Source: Mermis nigrescens
Taxonomy: Eukaryota; Nematoda; Enoplea; Mermithida; Mermithidae
Direction: 5' to 3'
Assembly (NCBI GenBank): GCA_036768485.1
Contig: JAVLUZ010000165.1
Coordinates: 2,306,075 to 2,370,074, forward strand
Length of the DNA stretch: 64,000 nt
The translations under genes and the position numbers were made by a program. Shown piece after piece: positions 11,009 through 22,900 of the stretch (position 1 is its first letter; every line of letters starts with the position of its first letter). The notes under the pieces are model-generated. The model was given only the letters and a program-made list of their open reading frames with translations, searched no databases and was not told the DNA's origin.

Positions 11009-14000
11009 CAGGGTTGGCCGGGCATGGTTTTTTGGTTTTTTATGGTTTTTTATGGTTTGAAAATCGGCCTGGTTTTTGATTTTTTCGGTTTTTTTAAGTC
11101 GATGTTAAAAAATGTCGCAAGATTCATATTTCATCATTTGTAAACATGTGCAAATAGTACTCTTTACTCTAGCATAGAGTAGACTAATTATTTAGGGAAT
11201 AAACGAGCATGAAATAGTTTATTTTCATTTTGGTTGAACTTTTTTTGTAAGAGAGACGTAATTATAATCGTATAAGTGTAATGATGATCCAGGCATGTAG
11301 CTGACCCTCCAATTTTGGGGGACCAACTTGTTTGGGGGGGCAAATGCCAAAAGGCCAAAAACGGCCGAAAATAGCATGAAAAAATTGAAATTTTTCGACG
11401 TTCGGATTTGTTCACTCAAAGCTGCGTAATCAGCTGGCACCCGACACTGTCAAAATCTGGGTATTTGTGAAAAGCAATATCAACCAACTCGAAGGAACGA
11501 CCCTAGATATTTCTAGCGATGAAAATTAACAAGAAGAAAATGATTCTTAATGTTGCCGCTTATTCTAGGGGAAAAGTAAAATCCGGAAATGGAAATGGAA
11601 AAATGGAAAATGGGTAAAACCCGGAAACGGAAAATGGAAATGGAAAAATGGGTAAAATTTGGAAAATGGAAAATGAAAAATGGAAATGGAAAATTTTCCA
11701 TTTCCTTTATTTTCAAAGGAAAATGGTTCATTTTCAAAATTTTCGGTCGTAAATGTCGAAATCATGTCGTTTCTCACCAAATTTCTCTATTTTTGTAGAA
11801 ATTTCGAAAGCGTAACTAAAAATGGAAAAGTCTACAAAAAACGGAAAAAAACGAAAAATTGTTCATTTCTTCGTCTTTTCACTCAAAATTCTCCTCTTTT
11901 GAAAAAATTGACCCTCCAAATCCGGAAAATTTGTTATCCACTTCGACTACAACGATTTTGTCGCAGATGGAAAATCACCGGAAAATGGAAACATAGGGTA
12001 AAAACCCGGAAATGGAAAATGGAAAATGGAAAATTTTCCATTTCCCATATTTTCAACGAAAAATGGATAATTTTTCAAAATTTTCGGTCGTAAATGTCGA
12101 AATCATGTCGTTTCTCACCAAATTTTTCTATTTTTGAAGAAATTTCGAAAGCGTAACTAAATATAGAAAAGTCTACAAAAAACGGAAAAAACGAAAAATT
12201 GTTCATTTCTTCGTCTTTTCACACAAAATTCTCCTCTTTGAAAAAATTGACCTTCCAAATCCGGAAAAATCGTTATCCACTTCGACTACAACGATTTCGT
12301 CGCAGATGGAAAATCACCGGAAAATGGAAAAATAGGATAAAACCCGGAAATGGAAAATGGAAAATGGAAAATTTTCCTCGTATTTTCAACGGAAAATGGT
12401 TAATTTTCAAAATCTTCGGTCGTAAATGTCGAAATCATGTCGTTTCTCACCAAATTTCTCTATTTTTGAAGAAATTTCGAAAGCGTAACTAAATATGGAA
12501 AAGTCTACAAAAAACGGAAAAAACGAAAAATTGTTCATTACTTTGTCTTTTCACACAAAATTCTCCTCTTTTGAAAAAATTGACCTTCCAGATCCGAAAA
12601 AATCGTTATCCACTTCGACTACAACGATTTCGTCGCAGATGGAAAATCGCCGAAAAATGGAAAAATCGGGTAAAACCTGGAAATGGTAAATGGAAAATGG
12701 AAAATTTTCCATTTCCTTCATTTTCAACGCAAAATGGTTAATTTTCAAAATTTTCGGTCGTAAATGTCGAAATCATGTCGTTTCTCACCAAATTTCTCTA
12801 TTTTTGAAGAAATTTCGAAAACGTAACTAAATATGGAAAAGTTTACAAAAAACGGAAAAAAAACGAAAAATTGTTCATTTCTCCGTCTTTTCACACAAAA
12901 TTCTCCTCTTTTGAAAAAATTGACCTTCCAAATTCGGAAAAATCGTTATCCACTTCGACTACAACGATTTCGTCGCAGATGGAAAAATCACCGGAAAATG
13001 GAAAAAATCGGGTAAAACCCGGAAATGGAAAATGGACAATGGAAAATTTTCCATTTCCCCATTTTCAACGGAAAATGGTTAATTTTCAAAATTTTCGGTC
13101 GTAAATGTCGAAATCATGTCGTTTTCCACCAAATTTCTATTTTTGAAGAAATTTCAAAAGCGTAACTAAATATGGAAAAGTCTACAAAAAACGGAAAAAA
13201 ACGAAAAATTGTTCATTTCTCCGTCTTTTCACACAAAATTCTCCTCTTTTTGAAAAAAATTGACCTTCCAAATCCGGTAAAATTGGTTATCCACTTCGAC
13301 TACAACGATTTCGTCGCAGATGGAAAATCACGGAAAATGGAAAAATCGGGTAAAACCCGAAATGGAAAATGGAAAATTTTCCATTTCCTCATTTTCAACG
13401 GAAAATGGTTAATTTTCAAAATTTTAGGTCGTAAATGTCGAAATCATGTCGTTTTTCACCAAATTTCTCTATTTTTGAAGAAATTTCGAAAACGTAACTA
13501 AATATTGAAAAGTCTACAAAAAACGGAAAAAACGAAAATTGTTCATTTCTCCGTCTTTTCACACAAAATTCTCCTCTTTTGAAAAAATTGACCTTCCAAA
13601 TCCGGAAAAATCGTTATCCACTTCGACTACAACGATTTCGTCGCAGATGGAAAATCACCGGAAAATGGAAAAATCGGGTAAAACCCGGAAATGGAAAATG
13701 GAAAATGGAAAATTTTCCATTTCCCCTATTTTCAACGGAAAATGGTTAATTTTCAAAATTTTCGGTCGTAAATGTCGAAATCATGTCGTTTTTCACCAAA
13801 TTTCTCTATTTTTGAAGAAATTTCAAAAGCGTGAACTAAATATGGAAAAGTACAAAAAACGGAAAAGAAACGAAAAATTGTTCATTTCTTCGTCTTTTCA
13901 CACAACATTCTCCTCTTTTGAAAAATTGACCTTCCAAATCCGGTAAAATTGGTTATCCACTTCGACCACAACGATTTCGTCGCAGATTGAAAATCACCAA

Positions 14001-15440
14001 AAAATGGAAAAATAGGTTAAAACCTGAAATGGAAAATGGGAAAATGGAATATTTTCCATTTCCCTATTTTCAACGGAAAATGGTCAATTTTCAAAATTTT
14101 CGGTCGTAAATGTCGGAAATCATGTCGTTTCTCACAAATTTCTCTATTTCGAAGAAATTTCGAAAGCGTAACTAAATATGGAAAAGTCTACAAAAAACGG
14201 AAAAAAACGAAAAATTGTTCATTTCTTCATCTTTTCACACAAAATTCTCTTCTTTTGAAAAAAATTGACCTTCCAAATCCGGAAAATCGTTATCCAATTT
14301 CGACTACAACGATTTCGTCGCAGATGGAAAATCACCGGAAAATGGAAAAATATGGGTAAAACCCGGAAATGGGAAATGGAAAATGGAAAATTTTCCTCTA
14401 TTTCACCGGAAAATGGTTAATTTTCAAAATTTTCGGTCGTAAATGTCGAAATCACGTCGTTTCTCACCAGATTTCTTTATTTTTGAAGAAATTTCAAAAG
14501 CGCAACTAAAAATGGAAAAAATTCAACAAAAATGGAATGAACAATTTTCCTTTTTTCCATTTTTGTATGCTTTCCATTTTTAGTTACGCTTTCGAAATTT
14601 TTCAAAAATAGAGAAATTTAATGAAAAACGACATGAGTTTGACATTTACGACCGAAAATTTTGAAAATTAATCATTTTCCATTGAAAATAAATAAAATAG
14701 AAAAATTTTCCATTTTCCATTTTCCGTTTCCGGGTTTTACCCTATTTTTACATTTTCCGGCGATTTTCTATCTGCGACTAAATCGTTGTAGTCGAAGCGG
14801 ATAACGTTTTTTTCGGATTTGAAAGGTCAATTTTTTCAAAAGTGTAGAATTTTGAGTGAAAAGACGAAGAAATGAACAATGTTCAGTTTTTTCCATTTTT
14901 TGTAGACTTTTTCCATTTTTAATCACGCTTTCAAAATTTCTTAAAAAATAGAGAAATTTGGTGAAAAACGACATGAGTTTGACATTTATGACCGAAAATT
15001 TTGAAAATGAACCATTTTCCGTTGAAAATAAAGGAAATGGAAAATTTTCCATTTTCCATCTTCCATTTTCCATTTCCGGCTTTTACCCACTTTTCCATTT
15101 TCCATTTTCCGGCTTTTACCCATTTTTCCATTTTCCATTTCCATTTACCATTTCCGGCTTTTACTTATTTTCCATTTTCCATTTCCATTTCCGGATTTTA
15201 CCCACGCCCTTTATTCTACTGAATAAATTTGAAATTGTTCACTTGTTATTTTTCCTGAATAATTGGTTAGGCAACTCCATGCCTGTTCTTTAATTTAGTG
15301 GTTTTTTATCATAATCAAACATTCAATCACTTACACTCACGACCAAGATATAAAAACCAAAATTTAACCATTAAAAAACCATAAAAAACCAAAAAACCAA
15401 AATATCGGAAATTTTCAAACTTTGGTTTTTTCCAACCCTG
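11009..15440. mobile_element. Inner hAT-like element, target duplication CTTGCGAT, carrying a satellite array
   Basis: CTTGCGAT at 11001-11008 and 15441-15448 flanks CAGGGTTGG and CCAACCCTG. Subterminal GGTTTTTTATGG (left) and CCATAAAAAACC (right) repeats. The interior holds a fragment of another MITE (11283-11450) and the large fold-back satellite 11560-15215. It inserted into the element that starts at 10821, giving a clear order of events. Confidence 0.92.
11560..15215. repeat. Satellite array: nine direct and two inverted units of about 335 bp
   Basis: The word GGTCGTAAATGTCG marks units at 11745, 12087, 12418, 12756, 13097, 13427, 13764, 14102 and 14435, so the spacing is 330-342. Its reverse complement marks inverted units near 14649 and 14989. 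Orientation flips near 14550. The ends mirror each other: TTATTCTAGGGG...AAAATCCGG on the left and CCGGATTTTACCC...TTTATTCTAC on the right. Reading frames in it are low-complexity by-products of AAATGG repetition. Confidence 0.93.
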
Positions 15441-16094
15441 CTTGCGATGCACGAGGTTAAGTGTCCATCCATTCTCATCCTCTCCTCCTTCCTGTTGCTG
15501 TTTTTCTCCTATAGTATATACTTTTCAAATGAGAAAAGCCGCCCAATAAAGGCTATGCAGCAATGTGGCATGGATTTTTCTACTAATATGGCAAATTTTT
15601 TTGATTTTTTTCTTGAAGCAGAGCAGAATTTATGAAGAAATTTCAATATTATGCATTTAAAAATTGCTGTGCCCAATTTTTCATTCTGTTCATACAGCAT
15701 GGATTGTGCTTGTGAATGACCAATTTTGTTGTTGAATTTTGTGTATTAGCTGAATAAAGTTGTTGTTTACTTGTTTTGTTTTGTGTCTTGAAGCTGTTGA
15801 AGTATTCTCAGCTACTATCTATAGCTCGAGCTAGAATTTTTATGAAAAAACCTAAAAAAACCTGTAAAAAACTCAAAAAACCCAAAAAAAAAACACAAAA
15901 AACCCAAAAAACCCAAAAACCCTAAATTCAAAATTTTCAAATTTGGGTTTTTTCCATCCCTGGATAAATCGACATTCGTGTAGCTGGTTCACATATGTAT
16001 TAAGATAGTCATATTGTAAAGGCGTATGTATGCACTTCGTAGCATCCGATGAAGCGGAAGAAAGTACCTTAACCAATCGATTAACTTCTGGTTC

Positions 16095-18250
16095 ATTTGA
16101 CAAACAAACAAACAAAGATTTATTTCAAAACGTACAAGACATGGTAAAAATAAAGACACAGCATACGATACAAAGATATGATAAAACGATATATGACTAA
16201 AACGTCAGCAACGGGACACGCAGTCACGAAAGTGAAAACTTACGCGTGCCCCTTCAGATGAACAGAAAAATCAAAAGCATTGAGTTTCGCGTTTAAAAAT
16301 TTCTAAGCTAGGTGAATTTACAACATCAACTGGAAGTGAATTCCACAGATTCACATATCTATGACTGAAATCATACTTGAGAATATTTGAACGAGCTACT
16401 GGAACAGTCAGATTAAGGTTATTGACAGAGCGAGTGTAGTTGCAATGCGATTAAAAGCTAAAAACTCGTCATGGAGAATGTGTGATTTTCCATCAATAAT
16501 CTGATAATAAAAGGATAAAGCAAAACGGATACGGCGTATTTCGAGACGTTCTAACGACAGACTTTTTAAACGATCATTATATGACAAACCACTTGTTAAA
16601 ACCAAAAATACAACGGGTAAACTTGCGCTGAACTCGCTCGATACGATCAATATCTCGAATACGATAAGGAATCCAAACGGTACAACAGTACTCTAAAAGC
16701 GGACGAACATATACAACAAAAGCACGAGACAAAATTTTGTGATCACGAGAGAAGAATAACTTCAGTATCAGACTGGATCGCTGAGAAACTTTTTTTAATC
16801 ACTTCATGATAGTGCTGCTGAAATTTCAAATTTTGGAGACATTAGAACACCTAAATCACGGACACAGTCAGAATCAGAAGGTAAAAGTTGATTTCCAATA
16901 AAATATTGATGTTTAGGATTTTTATAACCCATGTACAAAACTGAGCATTTATCAATAGATATCTGAAGCTGCCATTCACGCTGACCATGTATAAAGCTTA
17001 TTAAGGTCGTTTTGAAGTATAGTTTTAGAAGAGGACAAATTATACATTTTAACATCGTCAGCAAATAAACCGAATACCACTACTCATATTATCACATAAA
17101 TCATTTATGTAAATCAGAAAAAGGGTTGGACCTATCACGCCCTTGTGGGACGCCGCTAGTTACATTAAAGCTATCTGAAAAAGAACTATTAAACAACAAC
17201 GCACTGAGATCGAGAGGATAAAAAAGATTTAAGCCAGTTGAAAAGAAAACCATTTAGACCATATGCAGAAAGTTTATGAAGTAATTTTGTGTGCGATAAA
17301 GAATCGAAAGCTTTTTTAAAGTCAATAAAAATTACATCGACAGTAGATTTTCTATCAATAAACTTGTACCTATTCGTTTTTACACTTTAGCAATTGCATT
17401 TCACATGATCAACCTTATAAAATCCAAATTGAAGAGGAGAAAGTAAATTATTTATATTTAAGTAATCCAGAATCTTTTTATGAACAATTTTTTCATAATT
17501 TTACAAGGAGAGCAACACAACGAAATCGGACGATAATTTTCATACACAAGCAGAATCACCTTTACTTTTGTAAACTGGAATTACGTTTGCTTGATACCAC
17601 AATTTTGGAATTGAACCTGATCGAAAAGAAGCTTCAAAGATAGAAGCAAGAGGAGAAGAAAGCAAACAACCTAGTTTTTTTAATAAAAAATGAGCATAGG
17701 CCATCAGGGCCACATGCAGTACTTGGTTTAGATTCGCGAATAGGCTCTGTAAACGGTGTCTATGTCGAAATTGATTTCTGCTAACGAAGAAAAAGTACGA
17801 GCCTGAAAAAACAGGAAGATTTTGATCATCAACAGTAAAAACAGAGGCAAAATATGAGTTAAAATGATTAGCTTTTACATGATCGTCATCTAATTCAATA
17901 CCATTAGATAAAGTCAGGGAAATGAACTTTTCCTGATTTTTAAACGAGAATTAACAAAATTGTAAAAGTCACGGATATCGCCTGATTTTAAAACTTCTAG
18001 TTCTTCTTTAGCGTAAAAATTTTTGGTTTTCTCTTTTTATAGATTTGCAGAAACTAGAATAGATAGTTCGATTTGTTCGAGTTTTGAACTTTTTGTAATT
18101 TTTCCATAATTTGAGTTTTTTAAATATAAATTACGGATGTGTTTTGGAAGAACTTTCTTAAAATTTCGATGTGCTTTTTTTAGGTATTAGATCAGAACTA
18201 ATAGTTTGAAGAACTAAAACAAAAACAAAGAACGCAAGGTACCTATTCAG
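16095..18250 (-). mobile_element. Dead CR1/Jockey/L2-type LINE, 5'-truncated, reverse transcriptase remnant
   Basis: Minus-strand reverse transcriptase in several frames. In order it shows: a KHFYAKEELEVL segment with a splinter of linker (about 18020-17940); IDFKKAFDSLSHTKLL (about 17345-17280); SGVPQG and GPTLFLIYINDL (about 17155-17095); the active-site FADDVKMY (about 17065-17045); WQLQISIDKCSVLYMGYKNP and VRDLGVLMSP (about 16970-16830); RPLLEYC and IERVQRKF (about 16720-16620); SYNDRLKSLSLERLEIRRIR (about 16590-16520). The order is that of the CR1/L2/Jockey group. Many indels break it, and the endonuclease is missing. The 3' end is a TTTG-type tail at about 16095-16115. Confidence 0.88.
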
Positions 18251-18253
18251 TAA

Positions 18254-18911
18254 CAATCGTTTTTTTCCACTTTTTGGTCTATTTGTGAACCAAAATTTTG
18301 GGAAATGGAAAAAATTTTCGGGCTGAGTTGGCATTTGTGGAAAATTTTTGTAATGTTAGAATGCGTTTTAGAGAGGTAAAACTTCAAAATTTTTCCGGCG
18401 CCTCGCACCGGATTGATTTAATTCTTACTTGTTATTAATCTTTTAAGCCATGCCGCGCCAATTGCGGCATTTTCATCGGCAATCTGGTCTAGAGCTTCAC
18501 TATGATTGAAAATCTTTCTGCCCGGATTTGACTAGGTTTTGTTACGCAAAATTTCAAAATTTTTTGAAATTTGATAAATTATAGTTTTTATTGCCAAAAG
18601 CGACTTCAGAATTGGCTAAAATGCTTTACTGAAAGAAGGAAATTCTAGTTGCAACAGAAATAACGTAGGTATACTGATCGTGATACCTATTTCTAGTAGA
18701 GCGCGGAATTTTAAACAAAAAAGTGCACCAAAAACCTCTGTTACATGTGTACATATGATTTTCTACTTAAAAAACACTGATTTTTTCAGCACAGGCGTCC
18801 TATTTTTAACCTTTTTAGACCTCGTAAAAAACCTGGAAAAAGGGTAGAAAAAGTGGAAAAAATTTTGGGTCTGGTCTTTAATGTCAACCAAATCGCTGGG
18901 AAAAAACGGTG
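18254..18911. mobile_element. Short relative of the 2671-5543 element
   Basis: Starts CAATCGTTTTTTTCC and ends GGAAAAAACGGTG, with internal text shared with the outer parts of 2671-5543. Flanks are ATTCAGTAA (left) and ATTCGTAA (right), a plausible 8-bp duplication with one indel. Confidence 0.7.
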
Positions 18912-18944
18912 ATTCGTAATGTTTTGCATTAGTTTACCTGCATA

Positions 18945-19090
18945 TTAGGCTTAGGCTTAGTATCATGGACTGACCAAAATGTTGGTGCATTTAAAATAAG
19001 CCTGAGTAATGGGATGCAACGAGCGGAGTGAGCGGAGCGAGCGACGCTAGTCAGTATCCCATATTTTAAACGCTGGCACCAACATTAGCA
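18945..19090. repeat. Hairpin element, third copy, partly degraded
   Basis: TTAGGCTTAGGCTTAG, then GGACTGACC and TGTTGGTG...AAATAAGCC pairing imperfectly with TTTAAACGCTGGCACC. Loop GAGCGGAGTGAGCGGAGCG. Homologous to 4330-4140 reversed. Confidence 0.75.
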
Positions 19091-19725
19091 CACAGTGTGA
19101 TATTATATGCAGTCAAGTTGAATGCATATTGGGCTAAACTTACGAATATGGTACTTCTTGAAAAGGAGCAAAACGAATGTGGAATGCCAAAATTTTTTCG
19201 TCAAAATGGTAGAACATGATAAATTGAAGCGCTGAAAAAAATTTGGTGAAAATCTGAGCCATACTGGCAAAGTTGCAGGCAACTCTCTATGTGAGTGTTG
19301 GGTGGGACGATTAAACGGCTCGATTCAAGAACTTACACATTTGTCAGAAATAAATAATATGGGCTGGAAATATGGGAGGAAGCATAGCAATCAAGGAGAA
19401 GAAAGAAAAAAGCGCGAAAAGTTGTTTGAAATTTTAAAAAAACTTAAAAAAAGTTTCATATTTTTTGCATGTTTTTTTTTTGGTTTTACTTGACAAGATA
19501 TACAAAAACCTAAGTTTTTGCTTCTATTATACTTAGGCTTAGGCTTAGTATATCTGAAAAGGTGTTTTAAGCTAAATTTACTGTTCTGTATTTCTGGGAT
19601 TTTTACCCCCCCCCTCCCTGCCGACCCTGACCTTGTGCATGTATATATGCTTTAAGCTCATATGCTGTGTGTACTGGTTAGATATGTAGGCAAGCTTTTT
19701 TCAGTGACTGTTTTAGGAAAAGAAT

Positions 19726-19931
19726 ATGACTCTTGCTAACGATATAGTCTATTTGAAAATATTGTTGATTACTATTGCCGTTTCATTTATCGGCAAGAGA
19801 TGTCCTAGAAGAGACGCTTTTTATGGCATCTTCGGTTTTACGCTCGTTTGCGTTATAAGCGGCATTCAAATAATTCATTCGCTTTTTATCGTTTTAACCA
19901 ATGTCGTCATTGTAAATTTTGCATGTCCAAA
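19726..19931 (+). CDS. MBOAT7: MBOAT7 exon 1 (start codon, first membrane segments)
   Basis: Begins with ATG at a position equivalent to the family start (MTLANDIVYLKILLITIA). It carries two hydrophobic stretches and ends at AAA|GTGAGA, a strong donor, after two bases of a codon. An acceptor-like TTTTAG lies about 10 bases before the ATG, so a 5' untranslated exon or trans-splicing is possible. Confidence 0.85.
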
Positions 19932-22900
19932 GTGAGAATTCTTTTTAATTATTCGAATGGAAGATAAATAATTGATGTATTAGATTAATTGATCATTCAT
20001 TCAATGAATTTGCTATTTAGACCTTTGCACGCTTCTTTGTAATTAATAGCGGTATCTCTCAATACAAGTGTAACCAGTGTTTTTTTGTACAAGGTCTCTA
20101 TTTACATGTACAAAGATAGTGCCCAAAAGACTGCATTTTTTGCATGCTAATTTTTGGGTACTATAATATGGCACTGTAGCGCTTTCAGTATAGTAAAACA
20201 TGGTATTCGACTTTTGGTAGAGATTTAAGTTAGTTTCTGAGTTTCTGATGACAAAAAATATACTGAACATTTCCTTCGCACCGAAAATTTTGACATTTTT
20301 GCTCTCCGAATGCAACTTCTACCATTATAAAGATATATAGAACAGAAAATTACTCATTTCAACATTTTTGTAAATTTTTACACCTTTTTACAGTTTTTGC
20401 CTTCCCAAATACTTTGTTCATGTACAAAGACGGAGAAGTCTTTGTACATACATCGGGAACAATCCTTGCTGAAACAAAAAACCATGGACGTAACCAGAAT
20501 TTTATTTCATTTTTATTAATTTTGTTATTTTTTACTCTTTATTCATGTCTTATTTTTTTTTAACATTTTACTTTCTTTTCTTTTTACCTGCTTTATTTAT
20601 TTTATTTTATTTTGATTATACATTTTTATAACTCCATGGAAAAAGTTGAGAAATCACTCTTTTCGCTCAATTTCAGATTTATTTTCTTTTTAAAATTTTC
20701 TTATACGAGTACCTATTCAACAACTTCATCCACTTTCTCTTTTTTTTCTAGGGAAAGCGAAAAAATTCTTTCGTCCTAAACAAAACCTTACACATTTTCA
20801 ATAAGAGAAAATTTGTAATGGGCCTTATTTATTCCAAGTATGTACGTATATTCGCAGAGCATGGCCGATCTGGGGGTCAGTGGGTCTGGGAGGTTCCAGA
20901 ATTAGCTTTTTGGGCCAAAATGACCTCGAAAACTGGTATAAGCGCTAAAATAGTGTCAAAGCTATGTTTACACAGTTTCCGGTCAATTTAAGGTATGTAG
21001 GTACTTTTGAGGAAAACTTTTAATTTTCATCATTTTTGGCCTTCATTTTGCTTCATTTTTCCCGAAAAATTTCCCATTTTCCTTTCTGGGATCTACCCGC
21101 AAACCACTAAGTGCCTGTATATTCATCATGACTGCTTTCACTGATCATGTTGCAGATCAGCTGGTTTTATTAGTTTTGCGTTATCGTTCGGATATCTCAC
21201 CTTTTTTTCGATGCTCGCATCTCATTGGCTTGCCCGAAGTCTTACCATATTCAAACGCTGTCCAATTATTGATGACACTGCGAGTAAACTTTAAACGACA
21301 TTATATTTATTTATACATGGAAGGTGGTGTAACAATTTAGGGTTGGCATAAAATTTTGGCTTCGGTGCAAGAATCCCCCAAAAACAAGCCAAAAATTTAA
21401 TTCTGGGGCTATCGGTTTTGTGGGGTCTACTGGATTATCGGACGTCAACCTCCAACCCCCCCCCACGCCCACGTGTGGAGATAACTATGATTTCATTTCA
21501 GGAGGCATGGGGAAAGATTTTCGAACTCTGGTATCTTAAGAACCGTTTTTACATTTATATTTACTATGTTTATTTTTCTTTGTGGCGTTTTTACCTTTGC
21601 GTTTATCTGAATAAAGTATTGCATTGTATGTACATACCATCCCGGAATGGTTGTTGGCCACACGTGGGCGTGGGGGAAAAGTTGGGAGTATGCACCCCCA
21701 GGAGACCGGATACCCCAAAAACCAAAAAAAAACCCAAAATTCAATTTTTGAAATTTTTTTGTTTTTTTCGCAATTTTTTTTATGCCAGTGGATAGTGCTC
21801 GATGAGAAACGTTGAAACATAGTTTTTTCTCCGCCAACCATTTTGAAGGCCATTTTTCGTCCTTTAAAAATCTTACACCCCGGAATTTTGGTGCTGCCCA
21901 CCTATGCTACTGACTGACATCCCCCCTGTAAATCGCTGCGATTCTAGCTAGCATTGTCGATTTTATAATAAAAAATCGTAGAAAGTGTGATTTTTTAAGC
22001 GTCTTTAATTAACTTTTCGCTCCAAAGTGTCAAGTTTTTTTTATAATTCCTAGTTGTCGCAACTTCCGGATCCGGATCCGGATCTTAATTGCAACAACTT
22101 CCGGGTCCGGATCCGAGTAGTAAAAATTGCAACTTCATTTTGTTGATTTGGTGTCATACACTATCGTAATTATCCTGCTTGGTTATTGGTGCCTTAGAGG
22201 CAAATGATTTCCGTACAAGGTCCCTTTGTACATGTTACAAAGATGGTCTTCAAGCCTTTTTTTTCATTTTGTGCGTCTAAATTTTGGATTAGTTACCTAA
22301 TATAATATAGAACACTAAGGAATTTTGTATAGTAACACTGGGGTTTTTCGATGTTTGTTAGTGTAGTTATGCCTGGGTTTCTGACAATAAAAATATAATA
22401 GAAAAACATCAATAGAAAAATTTTACCATTTTTACCATTATAAGAAGAATTTTGCCGTCTCTTTATTGATAAGAGCTCAAAACTTAATTTTGGGGGAAGC
22501 AAAAAATGTAGTTATTTTTGACGTTTTAAACAGAATTTTGAAGCTCTGGGAAGGGAAGCAAAACAGGAAATTATCAACATTGTACAAAACAGTTTTGACA
22601 TACTTACATACTTACCTTAAACTCAATTCAAGCTTAGGGTTTTAGCAGGCAAATAGGGCAAACTACTCAAGTATATGAAGCACTAGAATTTTCTGACTAA
22701 TTGAAGCTAAACTCAACACCGGAGGTTCAATTAGAGGAATAAATCAATAACAAGCGCCGAACGCGAGAAAATTCCACGTTTCATCCTTTTGAAACACAAT
22801 TCTGGCCATTATAAAGACATATTGAACTTTGACTGTCTGATAATTCGAGATTTTTTTCGGGACGCATCAAAAATTTTTGGAAATTTGAGACATTTCTACT

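Larger units (their letters stand above)
10821..15962. mobile_element. Outer hAT-like element, target duplication GATAAATC
   Basis: GATAAATC at 10813-10820 and 15963-15970 flanks ends CAGGGTTGG and CCATCCCTG. Its own sequence is only about 0.7 kb (10821-11000 and 15441-15962) and is rich in GGGTTTTTT (left) and AAAAAACCC (right), so its ends fold back. The rest is the inner element. CAG ends with an 8-bp duplication are hallmarks of the hAT superfamily. Non-autonomous. Confidence 0.9.

Noticed and set aside
11589..15131. Many ORFs of 60-137 codons rich in Lys, Asn, Phe on both strands
   Set aside because: They repeat with the 335-bp satellite unit, stop in most units and lack any family match; by-products of AAATGG-rich repeats.
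21418..21901. Several 63-125-codon ORFs on both strands
   Set aside because: They translate a MITE that recurs at ten other sites; not conserved as protein between copies.
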